Assembly: GCA_002304945.1 (NCBI GenBank)
Contig: DBPQ01000001.1
Location: forward strand, 1 to 47,742
DNA from: Actinomycetales bacterium UBA1416
GTDB lineage: Bacteria; Actinomycetota; Actinomycetes; Actinomycetales; Actinomycetaceae
Direction of reading: 5' to 3'
DNA: 47,742 nucleotides
Shown in pieces: positions 1 through 8,525 of this stretch. The translations under genes were made by a program, and so were the position numbers. Position 1 is the stretch's first letter; each line of letters starts with the position of its first letter. The notes below the pieces were generated by a model. The model ran no database searches. It was not told the DNA's origin and was given only the letters and a program-made list of their open reading frames with translations.

Positions 1-492
1 CTACCAACTGGAGCTATGCGCCACCAGGAGCATGTCGTCAACTGGGAGAACGACGGCGCCGAAATCAGAGCATTCGGGACGGAAAGCGGTGGCCGCCCGC
101 GGTCGCGGGCACAGAACGCGGTTACTTACTTTTCACCGTCAGTGTCATGGTCGAAGGTGAGCAGCGGAGCACCGGCATTCCGCGCCTACCCGGCCGGATT
201 CATCTACGACGTCGCAGGTACCTCGATCTTCGCCGCGACAAGCCGAGAGAGGGCGGGGCTGCTCTCGTTCGCGAACTCCCAGGTGGCATTCGAACAACTG
301 GCCGCGATCGCCCCCACGCTCAACTACGAGGTCGGGCAGGTCGCTGGCCTCGCGGTGGCAGACGCATCTGCGGACGACGGTGTTTCCCTCGCAGCGAAGG
401 CAATCGAGGTGGCGAGGTCGGACTGGGATGACTTCGAGACGTCCTGGGGGTTCGTCAGGAACCCACTCGTCGAACTGTTGGAACGCGGGTAG
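1..492 (+). pseudogene. Second, partial copy of the PglX target-recognition/C-terminal segment (BREX)
   Basis: Reads in frame from the left edge (first ATG at 16) to a TAG at 490-492. From about base 19 the protein aligns with the last ~145 residues of the PglX encoded on the opposite strand at 529-3075: shared blocks are HVVNWENDGAEI, TYFSPSVSWS, FPAGFI/YPAGFI, AIAPT and FETSW-F-RNPLV. Between the blocks it differs strongly, as alternative specificity segments do. Upstream of base 19 the residues no longer match PglX, so the homology seems to start here, although the window edge prevents certainty. It lacks any methyltransferase motif and cannot be catalytic alone. It converges on pglX, with 36 bases between the two stop codons. 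It may be a silent recombination cassette or simply a decayed duplicate. Confidence 0.75.
127..153 (+). repeat. Left arm of 27-bp perfect inverted repeat between the two pglX copies
   Basis: The 27 bases here are the exact reverse complement of 850-876. They encode the YFSPSVSWS block in both copies. A second perfect pair of 20 bp lies at 43-62 and 923-942, encoding part of NWENDGAE. The sequence between and around these blocks is much more diverged, so the identity is patchy. Confidence 0.85.
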
Positions 493-528
493 TCGGGCTG
501 CCCGGGCTGTCCCCGGCTCCCACACCGG

Positions 529-3075
529 TCAAACGAGCACGACCAACGGGTTGCGCTCGAAGTTCCAGGAGGTCTCGAAGCAGTCCCAGTCCATCCGCGC
601 GGTGGCCACCAGGGTCGGTGCATTTGGTGGCAACTCCTCAATGCCGTCAACCGGAACCTTTCCTACGTCGCCGATCTGGAAGTTGACCGTTGGTGCGATG
701 GCGCGAAGCATGGCGCGAGCAAAACTGGAGTTCATCAGAACCGCGACGTTGTCCAGTAGGCCGACTGCGCCGAACGCGGACATCCCTTTGACGTCGTGAA
801 TGAACCCCGCCGGGAATCGGCGAAAAGCCGTGTCTCCTGAGCTGATGTCCGACCATGACACTGACGGTGAAAAGTACGTGCCCGGGTTGCGGATGACCGA
901 GCGCGGCTTGAAGGCGACGATCTCGGCGCCGTCGTTCTCCCAATTGACGACGTGCTGCTGGTTCCCGTACCACTTCCGGAACTCGCCGCCCTTGTTGTAC
1001 GGGAACCAACGTGCACCGCTGGCCGCGGCCTCTTCACGTGACGTGCAAGCGAACGCGGAGCGCGCCCGAGAGACCTCCCACCACTGACGGAGGAACTGGT
1101 TGTTGTCCCCCGTCTGAAGACCAACGGCAAGCGAGGCGACCGCACCGAGCCGGTCGCCGGAGGTGAAGACCTCGCGCATCTTTTCACTAAGCCAGTAGAC
1201 GACCGGGCTTCCTGGGATCGTAGTCATCTCGCTCTGCGCGACGGTGAAGTAACCATCGGCGCCCGCGGTCGCGTTGCGAGCGTTCCGCGCAGGGAACCGG
1301 CGAGGTGTATCGCCGTCGAGGTCGTCGAGTGCGATCCACGTGTACTTGCCGGCCCGTTGTGCATCGCCACGGATCTCCCAGACGGTCGCGCTGGTACCGA
1401 AGGCGATTCGCATGACCATGTTGTCCATATGCAGCATCGCCACGATGGATGCGTCTCGCTGCAGCTTCGCGCGCAACTCCTCGTACGACGACAGGAACAT
1501 CCAGCTCTGCATCGTCACCTGCGCCATGTACCCGTGGGGTCGCACCATCGCGACCACACGCTCGATGAATCCGGCAAACAGGTCCGACTTGCTGTCCGGA
1601 AACTCATCCTTCATGAACTGTGAAAGCAGCGAGTTCATCTGCTTGCTGCCCATGTAGGGCGGGTTCGCGACCGCAACCGCGTAGTCACGCGTCAGGTACG
1701 TGGCCTGGGTGATGACGCGCTGGGCCCAGTCGAGCGCGTCGGCACGGAGGAGGTCGCCTCCGTCGTCGAGCGTCGCGAGGTGCTTGGCGAGTCGGACGGT
1801 CAGCGCGGCGTCGGGCTGAATGAGGGAGCCGAACGTGTCGGCCTCGGCAAACTGGTTCCAGAACGCCTCTTCCGCGTGACGGTCGCCGTCCCTGGTCACG
1901 AGGTAGCTCAGCTCGTCACCGCTGAAGGAAACCGGGTCGAGCACGCAGACATTTGGCTCGACGGGGTTCTTGAGAAAGAGCTTGCGCTTGGCGGCAGCCT
2001 TCATCGTCAGCGCGAACGCGGCGAGAGAGCCGGCGCGCTGGTCGATCTCGGTGCCGTAAAGGTTGTTCGTGAGGATCAGGCTCGGGATCTGCGAGGGCGT
2101 GTAGCCCTCTTCCTCGTAGATCGCATACAGGAGGTCAAACGCGTACGTGAGCATGTGCCCTGAGCCACACGCCGGGTCGATGACCTTCAGCTCCTCCGGC
2201 GTGGTGATCTCCAGGAAGTCGGTCTCCTCGTCGACCGGGGCGATGTAGTAGTCCATCTGCTCGACGAGGCGGGACAGAGGATGGTTGAGCATCCACAGGC
2301 GGCCGAGGGAGTTCTCGACGAGGTACCGGACGATCCAGTGCGGCGTGAAGAGCTGAGTGGCTGCGGGGATCTCGTCGGCGCCGGCCTTCTTGTTCTTCTT
2401 GAACCCGGCGAAGACCTCATCCTTCCGCTCGGAGATGTAGAACTGGTAGAGCCAGCCGATGACCTCGACGTCCTGGCACACGTCCTCTGTCAGCACCTTG
2501 ACGGAGCGGTTGAGGGCAGAGTCCTCGGCGAGCAGGTTCGCGGGGATGAGCAACTCGGTGTAGTCGCCTTCGCGCTCGAACATGAAGGGCATCGCCCGGT
2601 TCCAGTAGCGGCAATAGTCCGCGAGGAGGAGGGCGTATGCCTCGGCTTGGGCATCGACTCCGGGGCGTGGCTGGCGGGTTCCGTTGAGCAGCCCGGGAAT
2701 GATCGCCGCGTTCTCGCCCTTCACGACGTCACTGTCAACCTGGCCGCGCTTGGCTGCGGCCAGGACCTCGGGCTGGCCGACCTGATCAGCGGCCGGCGAA
2801 ACGACGCCGATGCCGGTGTAGCCGTTGGCGTCCATGAAGCGGAGCGCGATGATGCGATTGAACCAGGTGTAGGCGACCTTGTCGGCGACGTGCGCCTTCC
2901 CCTTGTCGCCGCCGCCACCGGCGGCGATGGCGCGCTCCAGCGCGGTCACGGCTCGGGGCTGTTCGACGCGCTCGGGCGACCCCTGAGCGAGCACGGCCGT
3001 GATGCGCGCACCGACCTCTCGGATGAGTTCCGTGCGCGCCGAGGTGGCGAAAGACTTGAGTGGTGCGGTGTCCAT
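529..3075 (-). CDS. pglX: PglX, BREX-1 adenine-specific DNA methyltransferase, C-terminally short
   Basis: Class I N6-adenine methyltransferase of the BREX defence system, which marks host DNA at a non-palindromic site and is also needed for phage exclusion. The N-terminus (MDTAPLKSFATSARTELI) is typical of BREX-1 PglX. The SAM-binding motif DPACGSGH is at residues 300-307 and the catalytic NPPY at 471-474. The target-recognition region occupies roughly 650-848. The ATG overlaps the brxC stop by one base (TGATG), indicating coupling. The protein is 848 aa; from family knowledge BREX-1 PglX is usually about 1,200 aa and continues for some 300 residues after the SWxFxRNPL motif. This one stops six residues after that motif, so a conserved C-terminal domain is missing. 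It may be truncated, or await recombination with a copy outside the window. Confidence 0.93.
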   Translation of the reverse strand: MDTAPLKSFATSARTELIREVGARITAVLAQGSPERVEQPRAVTALERAIAAGGGGDKGKAHVADKVAYTWFNRIIALRFMDANGYTGIGVVSPAADQVGQPEVLAAAKRGQVDSDVVKGENAAIIPGLLNGTRQPRPGVDAQAEAYALLLADYCRYWNRAMPFMFEREGDYTELLIPANLLAEDSALNRSVKVLTEDVCQDVEVIGWLYQFYISERKDEVFAGFKKNKKAGADEIPAATQLFTPHWIVRYLVENSLGRLWMLNHPLSRLVEQMDYYIAPVDEETDFLEITTPEELKVIDPACGSGHMLTYAFDLLYAIYEEEGYTPSQIPSLILTNNLYGTEIDQRAGSLAAFALTMKAAAKRKLFLKNPVEPNVCVLDPVSFSGDELSYLVTRDGDRHAEEAFWNQFAEADTFGSLIQPDAALTVRLAKHLATLDDGGDLLRADALDWAQRVITQATYLTRDYAVAVANPPYMGSKQMNSLLSQFMKDEFPDSKSDLFAGFIERVVAMVRPHGYMAQVTMQSWMFLSSYEELRAKLQRDASIVAMLHMDNMVMRIAFGTSATVWEIRGDAQRAGKYTWIALDDLDGDTPRRFPARNARNATAGADGYFTVAQSEMTTIPGSPVVYWLSEKMREVFTSGDRLGAVASLAVGLQTGDNNQFLRQWWEVSRARSAFACTSREEAAASGARWFPYNKGGEFRKWYGNQQHVVNWENDGAEIVAFKPRSVIRNPGTYFSPSVSWSDISSGDTAFRRFPAGFIHDVKGMSAFGAVGLLDNVAVLMNSSFARAMLRAIAPTVNFQIGDVGKVPVDGIEELPPNAPTLVATARMDWDCFETSWNFERNPLVVLV
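850..876 (-). repeat. Right arm of 27-bp perfect inverted repeat, inside pglX
   Basis: Exact reverse complement of 127-153. It lies inside the 3' part of pglX. Homologous or site-specific recombination across the pair would invert about 700 bp and exchange the ends of the two reading frames. Confidence 0.85.
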
Positions 3076-6000
3076 CAGAGCGTGATTCGCTTTCCGTCAT
3101 TGATGGTCGCGACGAGCGCGGCGCGGTACTTGGCAAGGTAGGCGTCGACGTCGGCCTCGGACTCCAGTACGCCCGACGCGCCCGGGACGTCGATCGTCTT
3201 GACCGACACCATCGGCTTCGGCGGCGGGTCACCCCCGCACTGCTGCGATTCGACGAGCTGGCTCAGCAGCGCCGGGTAGTCGTTCTGCTCAAAGGTCGCG
3301 CCCACCTGGAGGATGAGCGCCGCCTGAGCCTCACCTCCGAGCTGCGTGAGGATCCGATCGATGCGCCCGATCACGCTCTCCTGCGCGTCTGACGTGGCCC
3401 CCGCGTAGTAGGCGCTTCCGAGGATCTCGGCCTTGCGGCCTTCGATCGCAGCGGTCACGTCGGCGCGCTTTCCGGCGACGACGTCGTCGAGTTGTCCTCG
3501 AAGGGTGTCGGCTGCGGTCTTGAGCTGGTTCATCTTGTTGCCGCGGAAGGCGTTGGCATCTGCGAGCAGTGTCTTGACCATGTCCGCGCTGCCTGCGGGG
3601 AGGTAGCCGAGGTTGCCGGTGTTGGCACTCAGGAAGGCCTGTGCCTCGTCGAAGATCCTGGCCTGCTGGCCGTTGAGGAACGACTTGATCGGGTCGATCA
3701 GGTCTTCCTTGGCTTCGAGGAGCTCGTCGCCCGTGTTGAAGTCGCTGACGTACCAGTCGGGCTGCTTGCCGACGACCTCGTCGAGCAGAGCGACGACGCC
3801 GGAGAGTTGGCTGACGAAGGGGTACCGGCTGCTGGTGACGAGGGCATTGAGTTCGACGCGTCTGGCCGCGAGCTTGTCCTTGCCGAACCGTGCCAGCTCG
3901 GCCGGGTCGCTCGGCACGGCACCCTCGTCGAAGAAGTCGGTGCAGAACTTCTTGAACGCGGCGACCTTCGCCTGGTCGTAGGCCTTCTGCGGGGCGACGA
4001 CGACGTGCTGGTGCTTGCCCGTGTTGCGGATCAGAGTTGCGGCCTCGGTCCGAACGACCGGGTTGGAGTCGACGCTCAGCGCCACCCTGCCGTTGCCGAC
4101 GAGCCAACCCAGCACAACCTCGATGGAGCCGAGGTCCCAGCCGTAGGGCTTGGTCTCGAACCGGTCGACGATCTTCCTGATCGTCACCTGTTCTCCCAGC
4201 CCGGTCTGGGTGATGATCCACGACTCCATCTCGGTGCCCGGCGAGTTGAGCGCGCTGCGTGTCGCCGCATCGAACAGTCCCTCGTCGTTCTGCACCGCAC
4301 TGGCGACCTGCTGCTCGGGGAACACCTTGCCGCCGAGCAGGCCGAGGCTCGTGTAGGTGCGGCTGACGAGTTCTTGGAACCCGTCGGCCACACGCGCGAC
4401 AGCCTCCTGTGAGCTGGAGGTGACTTCGGCGGCGTTGATGATCAGCTGCGCCCTGCCGACGGCCTGGCGGAGCCGCTCGATGAGTTCCTTCTCGCGGTCC
4501 GCGTTGAGCACCTGCTTGGACTGGAGGATTGCCTGCGTCGAGGGTGTGGCGCCGGAGTTGGTGCGCTGCTTGGTGTACTTCTCCGTCTTGAGCAGCAGGC
4601 GCACGTCGGCGAGCAGCCGCTTGTCACGGCCGAGGAAGACCCGCAGCTCGTCCCTGCCCATGCTCTGCGCCGCTATCTCGGAGTCGCTGTAGCTCGTCTC
4701 TGGCGTGATGAAGTGGATGGTCAGCTCGCGCTGGTTCCCCTGCACGGTGTCGTCGAGCTTGTAGCCGAACGAGAAGTTCTGGCCATTCTTCGTGTACTTG
4801 AGCTTGTTGGTCTTGAGAATGTCGGCCGAGAGGTACCGGAAGAGCTTGCTGGAGACCTCCGAGGAGTCGATGTCAACCGCCTTGATCTCCTTCTCGATCT
4901 CTTGTTCCTCGTTGGTGAGGTACTCGTAGATGTTGCCGTTGCGCTGAACGTACGACTGCGTCTCCAGCAGGTTGAGCGCCTCCTGCACCTGCTTGCCCAG
5001 CCCGGTGAGATCGAGCCCGAAGCGGTCGTGGACGAGCACGGTGAGGTTGCGGGGCGTGGCCTTGAAGGTGTCGACGTACTTCACCAGGAAGAGCGCCTTC
5101 AAGAGGCGGTTGGCGAGGATCGTGACGTCGGAGCCAGGGTCGGGCAGGTGCTTCTCGGCTTGGAGGATGGCGCTCTGGGCCGCCGACTTCAGGGCGGCGC
5201 TGATACCCGCGAACATCTGGTCGAACGTCGCGAGGTAACCCACCCGCTCACCGCCGATGCGTTTGGCGACCTCCTGGACCACGCCGAGCATCGAGCGCTC
5301 ACCGACCGAGCTGTTCTTGCCCTCGAACATGTTGTGGTCAGACAGGCCCTCGATGGCGGCCTGGAACATCGGGATCTGGTAGGTGACGAAGGGATACGTA
5401 TTGATGAAGCGGTCTTCGTCCACATAGTTGCGGTAGGTCTTCGCGCCATCGGCGAAGTTGAAGATCGTCGGGAAGTTGGCCGCCTGAGAGGAGTAGATCA
5501 TCCTTAGCGCGCTCGCGCCCGCATCGTTCTTCTCCAGCAAGCGCTTGCTGATGACCTCCTCAACGTCCTGGCTGGTCAGCTTCACCTTCGCGCTGAAGCG
5601 AGCCTGGATCTTCGAGAAGTCGTTCCCCTGCTGCCTGGTACGGTCGCCGACAACCTTGTCCATGTCCTCCTGCGACGTTACGAATACCCACGACCGTCCC
5701 TTGCATTTGGTGTTGAGGGACTCCGCAATCGTCTGGAGGTTGAGCATGAGTTTGACGTCGTCGGCGATGAACTGGCCGACCTCATCGACGAAGAAGTTGA
5801 GCCGGAAGCCAGGCCCCTGCTTGTCGATCCACGCCTTGACCGACGTGGCGAAGTCTTCGATCGAGACGGCGTAGGACTTCTGGTACTGCGCGATGATCCC
5901 GGGGTTTGCCTCGCCGTTGACCTCGGCGAATGCCCGGTCGATGTTGTGGCCTTCCAGCGCGGTCTGCTCGCGCCCAAGGGACCACTCGATGCCGGCGTGC

Positions 6001-6551
6001 CTCGCGAATGCCGCCTTGAACGCCTCGTATTGGCCGCGCTTGTCGAGATCCTCCTCGAACCGAGCGACCGCGCCGTCGTTGCCGAAGTAGCCACGGCTCT
6101 CGTCGAAGACCTTGACGAACACCTTGAGCAGCGCGTCGGTCTGGTTCTTGGCTATCAAGGTCGCCTTCTGGTCGATGTTGAACAGCAGGCTCTTGGCCGG
6201 GATAGCGACGGCCTTCTTCAGCGACGCGATGAGGAACGCGTCGTCGGTCTTCGCGAGGAAGCTCTCGCTCACCTTCTCGCGCGGGAACGCCTGGCCCTCG
6301 ACATCGCCGAGGAGGTGGGCGAGCATCTTGAGCAGGTGGGACTTGCCGGAGCCGAAGAAGCCGGAGATCCACACGCCGTTGGCGTTCGAATAGTTCGTGT
6401 ACTCCTCCAGCAGCGGCGCAACACCCTTCGCGGCATCGTTCGTAAAGACGTACTCCTCGACCTCGATGCCCAGGTGGTCGACGTCGTCGGCCTTGACGAC
6501 GCCTTCGATCGAGCGGGTGACGTCCTTGAGGAAGATCTCGTTGAGTCTCAT
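3075..6551 (-). CDS. brxC: BrxC, BREX P-loop ATPase
   Basis: Large cytoplasmic AAA-like ATPase of BREX (old name PglY-like/DUF6079), 1,158 aa, close to the usual ~1,200. The Walker A motif GFFGSGKSH lies at residues 64-72 and a Walker B-like strand, NFFVDEVGQF, near residue 255. The start MRLNEIFLKDVTRSIEGV is typical of the family. BrxC is required for both phage restriction and, in several systems, methylation, probably by loading or assembling the BREX complex on DNA. It starts 4 bases after the brxB stop and its stop overlaps the pglX start, so brxB-brxC-pglX form one transcription unit. No disruption is seen. Confidence 0.96.
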   Translation of the reverse strand: MRLNEIFLKDVTRSIEGVVKADDVDHLGIEVEEYVFTNDAAKGVAPLLEEYTNYSNANGVWISGFFGSGKSHLLKMLAHLLGDVEGQAFPREKVSESFLAKTDDAFLIASLKKAVAIPAKSLLFNIDQKATLIAKNQTDALLKVFVKVFDESRGYFGNDGAVARFEEDLDKRGQYEAFKAAFARHAGIEWSLGREQTALEGHNIDRAFAEVNGEANPGIIAQYQKSYAVSIEDFATSVKAWIDKQGPGFRLNFFVDEVGQFIADDVKLMLNLQTIAESLNTKCKGRSWVFVTSQEDMDKVVGDRTRQQGNDFSKIQARFSAKVKLTSQDVEEVISKRLLEKNDAGASALRMIYSSQAANFPTIFNFADGAKTYRNYVDEDRFINTYPFVTYQIPMFQAAIEGLSDHNMFEGKNSSVGERSMLGVVQEVAKRIGGERVGYLATFDQMFAGISAALKSAAQSAILQAEKHLPDPGSDVTILANRLLKALFLVKYVDTFKATPRNLTVLVHDRFGLDLTGLGKQVQEALNLLETQSYVQRNGNIYEYLTNEEQEIEKEIKAVDIDSSEVSSKLFRYLSADILKTNKLKYTKNGQNFSFGYKLDDTVQGNQRELTIHFITPETSYSDSEIAAQSMGRDELRVFLGRDKRLLADVRLLLKTEKYTKQRTNSGATPSTQAILQSKQVLNADREKELIERLRQAVGRAQLIINAAEVTSSSQEAVARVADGFQELVSRTYTSLGLLGGKVFPEQQVASAVQNDEGLFDAATRSALNSPGTEMESWIITQTGLGEQVTIRKIVDRFETKPYGWDLGSIEVVLGWLVGNGRVALSVDSNPVVRTEAATLIRNTGKHQHVVVAPQKAYDQAKVAAFKKFCTDFFDEGAVPSDPAELARFGKDKLAARRVELNALVTSSRYPFVSQLSGVVALLDEVVGKQPDWYVSDFNTGDELLEAKEDLIDPIKSFLNGQQARIFDEAQAFLSANTGNLGYLPAGSADMVKTLLADANAFRGNKMNQLKTAADTLRGQLDDVVAGKRADVTAAIEGRKAEILGSAYYAGATSDAQESVIGRIDRILTQLGGEAQAALILQVGATFEQNDYPALLSQLVESQQCGGDPPPKPMVSVKTIDVPGASGVLESEADVDAYLAKYRAALVATINDGKRITL

Positions 6552-6555
6552 CGGG

Positions 6556-7167
6556 TCATGCTTCCTGGTCGAGGATCCGCTTGGCGCGGTAGAAGGAGTC
6601 GTCCTTGAGCTGGCCGAACAACACGAGCGCCGAGCCCTGCGTGGTCGACACCTCGTACCGCCCGGGGAAGAACATCAGCATCGGCTTGTCCGAGACGACG
6701 GTTTGCAGGTTGTTCAGCACCGTGTGCGAGCGGACGAACGGGAACACCTCGCCGATGCCGGTGAGGAAGAGGATCTGGAACGACTCGCCCGCGATGCGCT
6801 CCTTGATGGCCGGGGCGAGGTGCATCTGCGGGTCGAGCATGTTCTGGAGCATCTTGAGGAAGTCGGGCTTGTCCATCGTCGGCTCGGCGGCGAGGACTCG
6901 GTCCCACACGTTGCGTGCCTTGAGCAGTTCGACGCACAGGTCGTACAGGTTGATCTCGAAGACCTTGATGCCCAGATCGGTGGCGAGCTTGGTCTTGATC
7001 CGCTTCTTGGCCTGAGCGACATCGAGCGCCCACGCGGGGTCGTAGTCGTAGATGAAGTGGGCGACTTCGTTGCCGAGACCCTCCATCTTGAGGAAGCGCT
7101 CGCTGCTGAGCACCTTGAACAGGTGTTCCTCCTGCTGAGCCAGTGTGGGCTTGGAGTTCAGGGGCAT
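6556..7167 (-). CDS. brxB: BrxB, BREX protein (DUF1788)
   Basis: 203-aa BREX-1 protein of the DUF1788 family. Recognised from its position between brxA and brxC and from segments typical of the family such as FLTGIGEVFPFVRSHTVLNN and the end region with MLMFFPGRYE. Its molecular role is not established; it is part of the BREX complex and needed for defence. The start at ATG 7165-7167 is chosen because it overlaps the brxA stop (TGATG) and is preceded by a strong ribosome-binding site, AGGGAGGTG. An in-frame upstream ATG would intrude into brxA and is unlikely. Confidence 0.94.
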   Translation of the reverse strand: MPLNSKPTLAQQEEHLFKVLSSERFLKMEGLGNEVAHFIYDYDPAWALDVAQAKKRIKTKLATDLGIKVFEINLYDLCVELLKARNVWDRVLAAEPTMDKPDFLKMLQNMLDPQMHLAPAIKERIAGESFQILFLTGIGEVFPFVRSHTVLNNLQTVVSDKPMLMFFPGRYEVSTTQGSALVLFGQLKDDSFYRAKRILDQEA

Positions 7168-7775
7168 CACACCTCCCTGGTCGGGAAGAAGCGGACGTCG
7201 TTCGGCGTGTGCTCGGTGAGGCACTCGGCGACCCGTGCGGAAAGCAGCGCGGGCTCAATTGCACCCTTGGCAGTCACGAATCCTGCCTCGACCATCATCC
7301 TGAAGAGCACCTGCCGCAGCTTCCTGTAGGTGGCGGCCGAGACGGCGTCGAGTTCGTCGTGCCACATGGCCTTCGAGCGGTAGAACGAGTCGTAGTCCTC
7401 ATAGGAGACAGTGCCCGCCAGGGTGAGGAATCGCTCGCGGAGCACCTCCTCGGCGAACTCGCCGATGAGGTCGTAGCGGCGGCACGCGGCTGCCCACATT
7501 ATGTGACCGCGTTCGGAGGCGGTGACGTCGGCGAGGATCTCAACCTCGCGATCCTCAAGCGCCGACATGCGCTTGACCGTCTCGCGCACGAGGCGGACCC
7601 CCGTGCGGTAAGTCCGCGCCTGAAGGAGGTTCTGCTCGACGGCAAGGTCGCGGACCTTCACCCAATCGCGACGCTCGACGTAGACCGGGGCCAGGATCGC
7701 GGCCTCCCGCTCCAGGAGGCCGCCGGTCGTAAACGACAACGCATAGCGCGACACCTCGGCCGAACTGCTGCTCAC
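7167..7775 (-). CDS. brxA: BrxA, BREX protein (DUF1819)
   Basis: 202-aa small helical BREX-1 protein of the DUF1819 family; family knowledge describes a NusB-like fold with DNA or RNA binding. Diagnostic segments are YALSFTTGGLLEREA near the N-terminus and MWHDELDAVSAATYRKLRQV around residues 137-156. The GTG start at 7773-7775 follows a purine-rich AGAGGGGG ribosome-binding site. It is the first core gene of the operon, 31 bases after the small HTH gene, and its stop overlaps brxB. Longer upstream in-frame readings extend antisense through the HTH gene and are not plausible. Confidence 0.93.
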   Translation of the reverse strand: MSSSSAEVSRYALSFTTGGLLEREAAILAPVYVERRDWVKVRDLAVEQNLLQARTYRTGVRLVRETVKRMSALEDREVEILADVTASERGHIMWAAACRRYDLIGEFAEEVLRERFLTLAGTVSYEDYDSFYRSKAMWHDELDAVSAATYRKLRQVLFRMMVEAGFVTAKGAIEPALLSARVAECLTEHTPNDVRFFPTREV

Positions 7776-7806
7776 GGGACACCCCCTCTGGAGAATGGCA
7801 AGTTGC

Positions 7807-8049
7807 TCAGGATACGTCGACCCTCCGATATTCGGAGCCGACGGCCCAGGTGCCGTCGGTTTGGCCGTGCGGCTCGGGTGCCGCCCCACCGCTGCGCACC
7901 CACTCGTCGATCTCGCTGGCCTGGAACTTCCAGAGGCGGCCGACCCGATGTGCGGGCATCTTCTTGTGGGCGATCCAGTCGTAGACGGTGTCCTTCGTGA
8001 CGCCCAGGTGGGCGGCGATCTTCTCAGCAGACAGCCAGGGCTCAGGCAC
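7807..8049 (-). CDS. Small excisionase/MerR-type HTH protein leading the BREX operon
   Basis: 80-aa DNA-binding protein with one helix-turn-helix of the excisionase (HTH_17) type: PEPWLSAEKIAAHLGVTKDT followed by the wing KKMPAHRVGRLWKF. The GTG start at 8047-8049 is chosen because GGAGGT lies seven bases upstream. The same position is often held by such a gene at the head of actinobacterial BREX loci, so an operon regulator is the likeliest role. No integrase is present in the window to pair it with as a true excisionase. The C-terminal ~25 residues look unstructured. Confidence 0.82.
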   Translation of the reverse strand: MPEPWLSAEKIAAHLGVTKDTVYDWIAHKKMPAHRVGRLWKFQASEIDEWVRSGGAAPEPHGQTDGTWAVGSEYRRVDVS

Positions 8050-8315
8050 GTCGATGACCTCCAAGGGGACGTGCGCCGGGCGCGCACATGTCGTAACCCT
8101 ATCGGCGGCATAACCCCTCGTATACCTGCCACACACGGCCTGACCCGGCGAGGATCGGTCCCACCACTCCCGCTCGACCCCGTTCGGGTGACGTTGGACC
8201 CATGGAGCGCGTGCCCTCCACGGGCGCTGACATCACAGCGCTTCCAGGACGAAGCCAGATACAACGCAACCCCCGACGCAGAGCATGGTGTCGGGGTGGA
8301 ACATCGATCAAAGGG
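8050..8315. other. Junction between tRNA-Ala and the BREX operon
   Basis: No gene is seen. It must contain the promoter for the minus-strand BREX operon and the transcript end of tRNA-Ala. The BREX block begins right at the 3' side of the tRNA, the position where integrative elements usually insert, but no copy of the tRNA 3' end is found elsewhere in the window to prove an attachment site. Confidence 0.5.
8271..8296 (-). terminator. Probable terminator of tRNA-Ala
   Basis: CCCCGAC and GTCGGGG form a 7-bp stem around a 12-base loop about 20 bases downstream of the tRNA on the minus strand. A modestly T-rich stretch (TTGCGTTGT) follows. Confidence 0.5.
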
Positions 8316-8388
8316 TGGAGCTAGGGGGATTCGAACCCCCGACCTTCTCATTGCGAACGAGACGCGCTACCAACTGCGCCATAGCCCC
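8316..8388 (-). tRNA. tRNA-Ala (anticodon CGC)
   Basis: 73-base cloverleaf. Acceptor arms GGGGCTA and TAGCTCC pair with one G-T. The anticodon loop is TTCGCAA, giving CGC, which reads GCG alanine codons. The T-loop is TTCGAAT. CCA is not encoded in full. A TACACT box 12 bases upstream of the 5' end (minus strand of 8401-8406) could be the -10 element. Confidence 0.97.
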
Positions 8389-8525
8389 AAGGCGGGATTC
8401 AGTGTAACACCACCGCCGCGCGTCTCCTCAACCCGCAGGGCTGCGCAACGCCTCACAGCCGGCGGCCCCGGGGTCTTCCCCTCCGGCCCGTTCTCCTCCA
8501 CGATGGAGGACGTCGAGAGGTACCC

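Noticed and set aside
1..492. Independent phage-resistance gene
   Set aside because: Block-by-block similarity with the facing PglX shows it is a partial copy of the same region, without methyltransferase motifs.
8316..8388. tRNA-Ala 3' end as a proven attachment site for the BREX island
   Set aside because: No duplicate of the tRNA end and no integrase is visible in the window, so only position supports it.
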